Shown piece by piece: positions 53,581 to 64,000 of a stretch of 64,000 nucleotides of DNA. The DNA comes from Cavia porcellus (lineage: Eukaryota > Chordata > Mammalia > Rodentia > Caviidae). The notes beneath the pieces were generated by a model. The model worked only from the letters and a program-made list of their open reading frames with translations. It had not been told where the DNA came from and did not search any database. The stretch lies in the NCBI RefSeq assembly GCF_034190915.1, contig NW_026947696.1:277983-341982 (forward strand). The letters run 5' to 3'. Each line of letters opens with the position of its first letter. Position 1 is the stretch's first letter. The translations under genes and the position numbers were made by a program.

Positions 53581-56500
53581 CCACCCCGTGATGTTTTTCT
53601 CACTCCTACTAGTGAATGTAATGTAACACACACCCATACAATGCGCACCACCCCGTGATGTTTTTCTCACTCCTACTAGTGAATGTAATGTAACACACAC
53701 CCATACAATGCGCACCACCTCGTGATGTTTTTCTCACTCCTACTAGTGAATGTAATGTAACACACACCCATACAATGCGCACCACCCCGTGATGTTTTTC
53801 TCACTCCTACTAGTGAATGTAATGTAACACACACCCATACAATGCGCACCACCCCGTGATGATTTCTCACTCCTACTAGTGAATGTAATTTAACACACAC
53901 CCATAAATGCGCACCACCCCGTGATGTTTTTCTCACTCCTACTAGTGAATGTAATGTAACACACACCCATACAATGCGCACCACCCCGTGATGTTTTTCT
54001 CACTCCTACTAGTGAATCTAATGTAACACACACCCATACAATGCGCACCACCCCGTGATGATTTCTCACTCCTACTAGTGAATGAAATGTAACACACACC
54101 CATACAATGCGCACCACCCCGTGATGTTTTTCTCACTCCTACTTGTGAATGTAATGTACCACACACCCATACAATGCGCACCACCCCGGGATGTTTTTCT
54201 CACTCCTACTAGTGAATGTAATGTAACACACACCCATACAATGCGCACCACCCCGTGATGTGTTTCTCACTCATACTAGTGAATGTAATGTAACACACAC
54301 CCATACAATGCGCACCACCCCGTGATGTTTTTCTCACTCCTACTAGTGAATGTAATGTAACACACACCCATACAATGCGCACCACCCCGTGATGTTTTTC
54401 TCACTCCTACTAGTGAATGTAATGTAACACACACCCATACAATGCGCACCACCCCGTGATGTTTTTCTCACTCCTACTAGTGAATCTAATGTAACACACA
54501 CCCATTCAATGCCCACCACCCCGCGATGTTTTTCTCACTCCTACTAGTGAATGTAATGTAACACAGACCCATAAAATGCGCACCACCACGCGATGTTTTT
54601 CTCACTCCTACTAGTGAATGTAATGTCACACACACCCATACAATGCGCACCACCCCGCGATGTTTTTATCACTCCTACTAGTGAATGTAATGTAACACAC
54701 ACCCATACAATGCGAACCACCCAGCGATGGTTTTCTCACTCCTACTAAAAAATGTAATGTAACACAGACCCATACAATGCGCACCACCCCGCGATGTTTT
54801 TCTCACTCCTACTAGTGAATCTAAAGTAACACACACCCATACAGTGCGCACCACCCCGTGATATTTTTCTCACTGCTACTAGTGTATCTAATGTAACACA
54901 CACCCATACAATGCGCACCACCCCGTGATGATTTTCTCACTCCTACTAGTGAATGTAATGTAACACAAACCCATACAATGCGCACCACCCCGTGATGTTT
55001 TTCTCACGCCTACTAGTGAATCTAATGTAACACACACCCATACAATGCGCACCACCCCGTGATGTTTTTCTCACGCCTACTAGTGAATCTAATGTAATAC
55101 ACACCCATACAATGCGCACCACCCCGTGATGTTTTTCTCACACCTACTAGTGAATGTAATGTAACACACACCCATACAATGCGCACCACCCCGTGATGTT
55201 TTTCTCACTCCTACTAGTGAATGTAATGTAACACATTCCCATACAAGGCGCACCACCCCATGATGTTTTTCTCACTCCTACTAGTGAATGTAATGTAACA
55301 CACACCCATACAATGCGCACCACCCCGTGATGTTTTTCTCACTCCTACTAGTGAATGTAATGTAACACACACCCATACAATGCGCACCACCCCGTGATGT
55401 TTTTCTCACTCCTACTAGTGAATGTAATGTAACACACACCCATACAATGCGCACCACCCCGTGATGTTTTTCTCACTCCTACTAGTGAATCTAATGTAAC
55501 ACACACCCATACAATGCGCACCACCCCGTGATGATTTCTCACTCCTACTAGTGAATGAAATGTAACACACACCCATACAATGCGCACCACCCCGTGATGT
55601 TTTTCTCACTCCTACTTGTGAATGTAATGTAACACACACCCATACAATGCGCACCACCACGTGATGTTTTTCTCACTCCTACTAGTGAAAGTAATGTAAC
55701 ACACACCCATACAATGCGCACCACCCCGTGATGTTTTTCTCACTCCTACTAGTGAATGTAATGTAACACACACCCATACAATGCGCACCACCACGTGATG
55801 TTTTTCTCACTCCTACTAGTGAATGTAATGTAACACACACCCATACAATGCGCACCACCCCGTGATGTTTTTCTCACTCCTACTAGTGAATGTAATGTAA
55901 CACACACCCATACAAGGCGCACCACCCCGTGATGTTTTTCTCACTCCTACTAGTGAATCTAATGTAACACACACCCATTCAATGCCCACCACCCCGCGAT
56001 GTTTTTCTCACTCCTACTAGTGAATGCAATGTAACACACACCCATAAAATGCGCACCACCACGCGATGTTTTTCTCACTCCTACTAGTGAATGTAATGTC
56101 ACACACACCCATACAATGCGCACCACCCCGTGATGTTTTTCTCACTCCTCCTAGTGAATGTAATGTAACACACACCCATACAATGCGAACCAGCCCGCGA
56201 TGCTTTTCTCACTCCTACTAAAAAATGTAATGTAACACACGCCCATACAATGCAAACCACCCCGCGATGTTTTTCTCACTCCTACTAGTGAATCTACTGT
56301 TACACACACCCATACAATGCGCACCACCCCGTGATGTTTTTCTCACTCCTAATAGTGAATGTAATGTAACACACACCCATACAATGCGCACCACCCCGTG
56401 ATGTTTTTCTCACTCCTACTAGTGAATCTAATGTTACACACACCCATACAATGCGCACCAACCCGTGATGTTTTTCTCACTCCTACTAGTGAATGTAATG

Positions 56501-57841
56501 TAACACACACCCATACAATGCGCACCATCCCGTGATGTTTTTCTCACTCCTACTAGTGAATCTAATGTAACACACACCCATACAATGCGCACCACCCCGC
56601 AGTGTTTTTCAGAAACCTATCCTACATTCCACTGCATGTTCCCTGACCTCCCCATGCTGACCACCCCGCGGTGCTTTTCTCCATCCTACATTGCCTCTCA
56701 CTGCCTATCCTAATTCAGACACTCCGATTCACACCACCCCATGATGTTTTTCTCACTCCTAATAGTGAATGTAATGTAACACACACCCATACAATGCGCA
56801 CCACCCCGTGATGTTTTTCTCACTCCTACTAGTGAATGTAATGTAACACACACCCATACAATGCGCACCACCCCGCGATGTTTTTCAGAAACCTATCCTA
56901 CATTGCCACTGCATTTTCCCTTACCTCCCCATGATGACCACACCGCGGTGCTTTTCTCCATCCTACATTGCCACTCACTTCCTATCCTAATACAGACCCT
57001 CCGATTCACACCACCCCGTGATGTTTTTCTCACTCCTACTAGTGAATGTAATGTAACACACACCCATAAAATGCGCACCACCCCGTGATGTTTTTCTCAC
57101 TCCTACTAGTGAATGTAATGTAACACACACCCATACAATGCGCACGACCCCGCGATGTTTTTCAGAAACCTATCCTACATTGCCACTGCATGTTCCCTGA
57201 CCTCCCCATGCTGACCACCCCGCGGTGCTGTTCTCCATCCTACATTGCCACTCACTGCCTATTCTAATTCAGACCCTCCGATTCACACCACCCCGTGATG
57301 TTTATCTCACTCCTACTAGTGAATGTAATGTAACACACACCCATACAATGCGCACCACCCCGTGATGTTTTTCTCACTCCTACTATTGAATGTAATGTAA
57401 CACACACCCATACAATGCGCACCACCCTGCGATGTTTTTCAGAAACCTATCCTACATTGCCACTGCATGTTCCCTGACCTCCCCATGCTGACCAACCCGC
57501 GGTGCTTTTCTCCATTCTACATTGCCACTCACTGCCTATTCTAATTCAGACCCTCCGATTCACACCACCCCGTGATGTTTTTCTCACTCCTACTAGTGAA
57601 TGTAATGTAACACACACCCATACAATGCGCACCACCCCGTGATGTTTTTCTCACTCCTACTAGTGAATGTAATGTAACACACACCCATACAATGCGCACG
57701 ACCCCGCGATGTTTTTCAGAAACCTATCCTACATTGCCACTGCATGTTCCCTGACCTCCCCATGCTGACAACCCCGCGGTGCTTTTCTCCATCCTACATT
57801 GCCACTCACTGCCTATCCTAATTCAGACCCTCCGATTCACA
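53581..57841 (+). repeat. 4261-bp higher-order repeat, copy V (mosaic)
   Basis: 45 A monomers (53581-56591) and then five B-C pairs with eight A units (56592-57841). Left of 54344 it carries copy I/III states; right of 54566 it carries copy II/IV states. The final B-C pair is of the copy IV type. It is a single copy here, whereas the first macro copy has two in tandem after each left flank. Confidence 0.92.
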
Positions 57842-58910
57842 CCACCCCGCGATGTTTTTCTCACTCCTACTAGTGAATCTAAAGTAACACACACCCATAC
57901 ACTGTGCACCACCCCGTGATATTTTTCTCACTGCTACTAGTGAATCTAATGTAACACACACCCATACAATGCGCACCACCCCGTGATGTTTTTCTCACTC
58001 CTACTAGTGAATCTAATGTAACACACACCCATACAATGCGCACCACCCCGTGATGTTTTTCTCACTCCTACTAGTGAATGTAATGTAACACACACCCATA
58101 CAATGCGCACCACCCCGTGATGTTTTTCTCACTCCTACTAGTGAATGTAATGTAACACACACACATACAATGCGCACCACCCCGTGATGTTTTTCTCACT
58201 CCTACTAGTGAATGTAATGTAACACACACCCATACAATGCGCACCACCCCGTAATGATTTCTCACTCCTACTAGTGAATGTAATGTAACACACACCCATA
58301 AATGCGCACCACCCCGTGATGTTTTTCTCACTCCTACTAGTGAATGTAATGTAACACACACCCATACAATGCGCACCACCCCGTGATGTTTTTCTCACTC
58401 CTACTAGTGAATCTAATGTAACACACACCCATACAATGCGCACCACCCCGTGATGATTTCTCACTCCTACTAGTGAATGAAATGTAACACACACCCATAC
58501 AATGCGCACCACCCCGTGTTGTTTTTCTCACTCCTACTTGTGAATGTAATGTACCACACACCCATACAATGCGCACCACCCCGTGATGTTTTTCTCACTC
58601 CTACTAGTGAATGTAATGTAACACACACCCATACAATGCGCACCACCCCGTGATGTTTTTCTCACTCCTACTAGTGAATGTAATGTAACACACACCCATA
58701 CAATGCGCACCACCCCGTGATGTTTTTCTCACTCCTACCTGAGAATGTAATGTAACACACACCCATACAATGCGCACCACCCCGTGATGTTTTTCTCACT
58801 CCTACTAGTGAATGTAATGTAACACACACCCATACAATGCGCACCACCCCGTGATGTTTTTCTCACTCCTACTAGTGAATCTAATGTAACACTCACCCAT
58901 TCAATGCCCA

Positions 58911-60918
58911 TCACCCCGCAATGTTTTTCTCACTCCTACTAGTGAATGTAATGTAACACACACCCATACAATGCGAACCACCCTGCGATGCTTTTCTCAC
59001 TCCTACTAAAAAATGTAATGTAACACACACCCATACAATGCGCACCACCCCGCGATGTTTTTCTCACTCCTACTAGTGAATCTAAAGTAACACACACCCA
59101 TACAGTGCGCACCACCCCGTGATATTTTTCTCACTGCTACTAGTGTATCTAATGTAACACACACCCATACAATGCGCACCACCCCGTGATGATTTTCTCA
59201 CTCCTACTAGTGAATGTAATGTAACACACACCCATACAATGCGCACCACCCCGTGATGTTTTTCTCACGCCTACTAGTGAATCTAATGTAACACACACCC
59301 ATACAATGCGCACCACCCCGTGATGTTTTTCTCACGCCTACTAGTGAATCTAATGTAATACACACCCATACAATGCGCACCACCCCGTGATGTTTTTCTC
59401 ACTCCTACTAGTGAATGTAATGTAACACACACCCATACAATGCGCACCACCCCGTGATGATTTTCTCACTCCTACTAGTGAATGTAATGTAACACACACC
59501 CATACAATGCGCACCACCCCGTGATGATTTCTCACTCCTACTAGTGAATGTAATGTAACACACACCCATGCAGTGCGCACCACCCCGTGATGTTTTTCTC
59601 ACTCCTACTAGTGAAAGTAATGTAACACACACACATACAATGCGCACCACCCCGTGATGTTTTTCTCACTCCTACTAGTGAATCTCATGTAACACACACC
59701 CATACAATGCGCACCACCCCGTGATGTTTTTCTCACTCCTACTAGTGAATCTCATGTAACACACACCCATACAATGCGCACCACCCCGTGATGTTTTTCT
59801 CACACCTACTAGTGAATGTAATGTAACACACACCCATACAATGCGCACCACCCCGTGATGTTTTTCTCACTCCTACTAGTGAATGTAATGTAACACACAC
59901 CCATACAAGGCGCACCACCCCATGATGTTTTTCTCACTCCTACTAGTGAATGTAATGTAACACACACCCATACAATGCGCACCACCCCGTGATGTTTTTC
60001 TCACTCCTACTAGTGAATCTAATGTAACACACACCCATACAATGCGCACCACCCCGTGATGTTTTTCTCACTCCTACTAGTGAAAGTAATGTAACACACA
60101 CCCATACAATGGGCAGAAACCCCGTGAAGTTTTTCTCACTCCTACTAGTGAATGTAATGTAACACACACCCATACAATGCGCACCACCCCGTGATGTTTT
60201 TCTCACTCCTACTAGTGAATGTAATGTAACACACACCCATACAATGCGCACCACCCCGTGATGATTTCTCACTCCTACTAGTGAATGAAATGTAACACAC
60301 ACCCATAAAATGCGCACCACCCCGTGATATTTTTCTCACTCCTACTTGTGAATGTAATGTAACACACATCTATACAATGCGCACCACCCCGTGATGTTTT
60401 TCTCACTCCTACTAGTGAATCTAATGTAACACACACCCATACAATGCGCACCACCCCGTGATGATTTCTCACTCCTACTAGTGAATGAAATGTAACACAC
60501 ACCCATACAATGCGCACCACCCCGTGGTGTTTTTCTCACTCCTACTTGTGAATGTAATGTAACACACACCCATACAATGCGCACCACCCCGCGATGTTTT
60601 TCTCACTCCTACTAGTGAATGTAATGTAACACACACCCATACAATGCGCACCACCCCGTGATGTTTTTCTCACTCCTACTAGTGAATGTAATGTAACACA
60701 CACCCATACAATGCGCACCACCCCGTGATGTTTTTCTCACTCCTACCTGAGAATGTAATGTAACACACACCCGTACAATGCGCACCACCCCGTGATGTTT
60801 TTCTCACTCCTACTAGTGAATGTAATGTAACACACAAACATACAATGCGCACCACCCCGTGATGTTTTTCTCACTCCTACTAGTGAATCTAATGTAACCC
60901 TCACCCATTCAATGCCCA
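58911..60918 (+). repeat. Right-end higher-order repeat, copy 1 (2008 bp)
   Basis: It starts at the unit reading TCACCCCGCAATG and includes GCAGAAACCCCGTGAAG near 60113, CACACATCTATACAATG near 60364 and two CTGAGAATG-region markers. It is one monomer longer than the spacing of its later markers to copy 2 (1941 bp). Confidence 0.85.
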
Positions 60919-62458
60919 TCACCCCGCAATGTTTTTCTCACTCCTACTAGTGAATGTAATGTAACACACACCCATACAATGCGCACCACCCCGTGATGTT
61001 TTTCTCACTCCTACTAGTGAATGTAATGTAACACACACCCATACAGTGCGCACCACCCCGTGATATTTTTCTCACTGCTACTAGTGTATCTAATGTAACA
61101 CACACCCATACAATGCGCACCACCCCGTGATGATTTTCTCACTCCTACTAGTGAATGTAATGTAACACACACCCATACAATGCGCACCACCCCGTGATGT
61201 TTTTCTCACGCCTACTAGTGAATCTAATGTAACACACACCCATACAATGCGCACCACCCCGTGATGTTTTTCTCACGCCTACTAGTGAATCTAATGTAAT
61301 ACACACCCATACAATGCGCACCACCCCGTGATGTTTTTCTCACTCCTACTAGTGAATGTAATGTAACACACACCCATACAATGCGCACCACCCCGTGATG
61401 ATTTTCTCACTCCTACTAGTGAATGTAATGTAACACACACCCATACAATGCGCACCACCCCGTGATGATTTCTCACTCCTACTAGTGAATGTAATGTAAC
61501 ACACACCCATGCAGTGCGCACCACCCCGTGATGTTTTTCTCACTCCTACTAGTGAAAGTAATGTAACACACACACATACAATGCGCACCACCCCGTGATG
61601 TTTTTCTCACTCCTACTAGTGAATCTCATGTAACACACACCCATACAATGCGCACCACCCCGTGATGTTTTTCTCACTCCTACTAGTGAATCTCATGTAA
61701 CACACACCCATACAATGCGCACCACCCCGTGATGTTTTTCTCACACCTACTAGTGAATGTAATGTAACACACACCCATACAATGCGCACCACCCCGTGAT
61801 GTTTTTCTCACTCCTACTAGTGAATGTAATGTAACACACACCCATACAAGGCGCACCACCCCATGATGTTTTTCTCACTCCTACTAGTGAATGTAATGTA
61901 ACACACACCCATACAATGCGCACCACCCCGTGATGTTTTTCTCACTCCTACTAGTGAATCTAATGTAACACACACCCATACAATGCGCACCACCCCGTGA
62001 TGTTTTTCTGACTCCTACTAGTGAAAGTAATGTAACACACACCCATACAATGCGCAGAAACCCCGTGAAGTTTTTCTCACTCCTACTAGTGAATGTAATG
62101 TAACACACACCCATACAATGCGCACCACCCCGTGATGTTTTTCTCACTCCTACTAGTGAATGTAATGTAACACACACCCATACAATGCGCACCACCCCGT
62201 GATGATTTCTCACTCCTACTAGTGAATGAAATGTAACACACACCCATAAAATGCGCACCACCCCGTGATATTTTTCTCACTCCTACTTGTGAATGTAATG
62301 TAACACACATCTATACAATGCGCACCACCCCGTGATGTTTTTCTCACTCCTACTAGTGAATGTAATGTAACACACACCCATACAATGCGCACCACCCCTT
62401 GATGTTTTTCTCACTCCTACTAGTGAATCTAATGTAACACTCACCCATTCAATGCCCA
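60919..62458 (+). repeat. Right-end higher-order repeat, copy 2 (1540 bp)
   Basis: Same marker order as 58911-60918 but lacking about six monomers that correspond to 60.37-60.77 kb. It carries TTTTTCTGACTCC near 62004, shared with 33941 and with copy 3. Confidence 0.85.
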
Positions 62459-64000
62459 TCACCCCGCAATGTTTTTCTCACTCCTACTAGTGAATGTAAT
62501 GTAACACACACCCATACAATGCGCACCACCCCGTGATGTTTTTCTCACTCCTACTAGTGAATGTAATGTAACACACACCCATACAGTGCGAACCACCCCG
62601 TGATATTTTTCTCACTGCTACTAGTGTATCTAATGTAACACACACCCATACAATGCGCACCACCCCGTGATGATTTTCTCACTCCTACTAGTGAATGTAA
62701 TGTAACACACACCCATACAATGCGCACCACCCCGTGATGTTTTTCTCACGCCTACTAGTGAATCTAATGTAACACACACCCATACAATGCGCACCACCCC
62801 GTGATGTTTTTCTCACGCCTACTAGTGAATCTAATGTAATACACACCCATACAATGCGCACCACCCCGTGATGTTTTTCTCACTCCTACTAGTGAATTTA
62901 ATGTAACACACACCCATACAATGCGCACCACCCCGTGATGATTTTCTCACTCCTACTAGTGAATGTAATGTAACACACACCCATACAATGCGCACCACCC
63001 CGTGATGATTTCTCACTCCTACTAGTGAATGTAATGTAACACACACCCATGCAGTGCGCACCACCCCGTGATGTTTTTCTCACTCCTACTAGTGAAAGTA
63101 ATGTAACACACACACATACAATGCGCACCACCCCGTGATGTTTTTCTCACTCCTACTAGTGAATCTCATGTAACACACACCCATACAATGCGCACCACCC
63201 CGTGATGTTTTTCTCACTCCTACTAGTGAATCTCATGTAACACACACCCATACAATGCGCACCACCCCGTGATGTTTTTCTCACACCTACTAGTGAATGT
63301 AATGTAACACACACCCATACAATGCGCACCACCCCGTGATGTTTTTCTCACTCCTACTAGTGAATGTAATGTAACACACACCCATACAAGGCGCACCACC
63401 CCATGATGTTTTTCTCACTCCTACTAGTGAATGTAATGTAACACACACCCATACAATGCGCACCACACCGTGATGTTTTTCTCACTCCTACTAGTGAATC
63501 TAATGTAACACACACCCATACAATGCGCACCACCCCGTGATGTTTTTCTGACTCCTACTAGTGAAAGTAATGTAACACACACCCATACAATGCGCACCAC
63601 CCCGTGAAGTTTTTCTCACTCCTACTAGTGAATGTAATGTAACACACACCCATACAATGCGCACCACCCCGTGATGTTTTTCTCACTCCTACTAGTGAAT
63701 GTAATGTAACACACACCCATACAATGCGCACCACCCCGTGATGATTTCTCACTCCTACTAGTGAATGAAATGTAACACACACCCATAAAATGCGCACCAC
63801 CCCGTGATATTTTTCTCACTCCTACTTGTAAATGTAATGTAACACACATCTATACAATGCGCACCACCCCGAGATGTTTTTCTCACTCCTACTAGTGAAT
63901 GTAATGTAACACACACCCATACAATGCGCACCACCCCGTGATGTTTTTCTCACTCCTACTAGTGAATCTAATGTAACACACACCCATACAATGCGCACCA
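62459..64000 (+). repeat. Right-end higher-order repeat, copy 3 (partial)
   Basis: Matches copy 2 at an offset of 1540, then 1539 after about 63592, because the GCAGAAACC single-base insertion of copy 2 is GCACCACC here. It runs to the window edge. Confidence 0.82.

Larger units (their letters stand above)
38906..60115 (+). repeat. Macro-duplication, copy 2
   Basis: The shorter partner of 1-33984. It lacks the 11.7-kb duplication and one 4261-bp unit, but keeps the three trimers deleted from copy 1 and has its own 2283-bp duplication. By eye, aligned stretches differ only by scattered single bases (for example CACCTATAC near 39243, CATAAAATG near 40553). Confidence 0.9.
1..64000 (+). repeat. 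Continuous satellite array made of A, B and C modules
   Basis: Every part of the window can be parsed into one of three head-to-tail modules of 67 (A), about 70 (B) and about 73 bp (C), each starting with CCACCCCG followed by YGRTG and a T-rich run. All units point the same way; I saw no inversion, no unique spacer and no transposon. The A consensus has 19 A, 21 C, 9 G and 18 T, so the + strand is strongly C-rich and G-poor. This is typical of eukaryotic satellite DNA. The species and chromosomal position cannot be told from sequence alone, and I do not recognise this as a named satellite family. Confidence 0.97.
57842..64000 (+). repeat. Pure A run, about 92 monomers, reaching the window edge
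   Basis: The longest A run in the window. 57842-60115 matches 31711-33984. Beyond that it is built from successive copies of a shorter repeat, marked by CCCATCACCCCGCAATG (units starting 58911, 60919 and 62459). It is cut by the window end, so its real length is unknown. Confidence 0.93.

Noticed and set aside
1..64000. tRNA, rRNA or other structured RNA gene
   Set aside because: No cloverleaf, conserved rRNA motif or A/B-box pair was recognisable; the sequence is fully explained by the satellite modules.
1..64000. Inverted blocks or palindromic arms on the kilobase scale
   Set aside because: All heads read CCACCCCG on the + strand; I saw none in the opposite orientation.

Overview
The window is one uninterrupted block of satellite DNA. 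I find no gene, RNA gene, transposon, CRISPR array or unique sequence in 64 kb. Hundreds of near-identical tandem units, higher-order repeats and kilobase-scale duplications point to a eukaryotic heterochromatic array (centromeric, pericentromeric, subtelomeric or sex-chromosome type), probably from a long-read assembly. The sequence gives no basis for naming a species.

Three related modules, all in the same orientation, build everything. Module A is 67 bp, B about 70 bp and C about 73 bp. All three begin with the same 19-bp head, CCACCCCGYGRTGYTTTTC. A occurs alone in long tandem runs. B and C always occur together as B-C, followed by one or more A units, so B-C-A is a 210-bp trimer (examples start at 34471, 34681 and 34891). 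I estimate about 700 A units and about 110 B-C pairs. A variant pair, B'C', occurs 23 times.

Layout: B-C-rich domains are at 1-5534, 8879-9298, 9833-11494, 14506-15755, 20573-20992, 21527-23188, 26200-27449, 30461-31710, 33985-46923, 50335-50754, 51289-53580 and 56592-57841. Pure A runs lie between them: 5535-8878, 9299-9832, 11495-14505, 15756-20572, 20993-21526, 23189-26199, 27450-30460, 31711-33984, 46924-50334, 50755-51288, 53581-56591 and 57842-64000.

The larger hierarchy can be read from diagnostic variants. A macro-duplication pairs 1-33984 with 38906-60115. Inside it are an 11.7-kb tandem duplication (about 6.22-17.97 kb and 17.99-29.66 kb), a 4261-bp higher-order repeat present as four full copies plus one truncated copy, a 1471-bp 22-monomer repeat, a 1595-bp module, a 2283-bp duplication private to the second macro copy, and a three-step 1.5-2.0-kb repeat at the right end. 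The offsets between macro copies reconcile exactly: the first copy carries 15955 bp more in one interval, which equals 11694 + 4261. The block 33985-38905 has no long partner in the window and looks older and less homogenised.

The many short open frames on both strands are by-products of the 67-bp period and are not annotated as genes. The main interest is the readable record of unequal exchange, deletion and conversion, the conserved 19-bp head, and the short dyads repeated hundreds of times.
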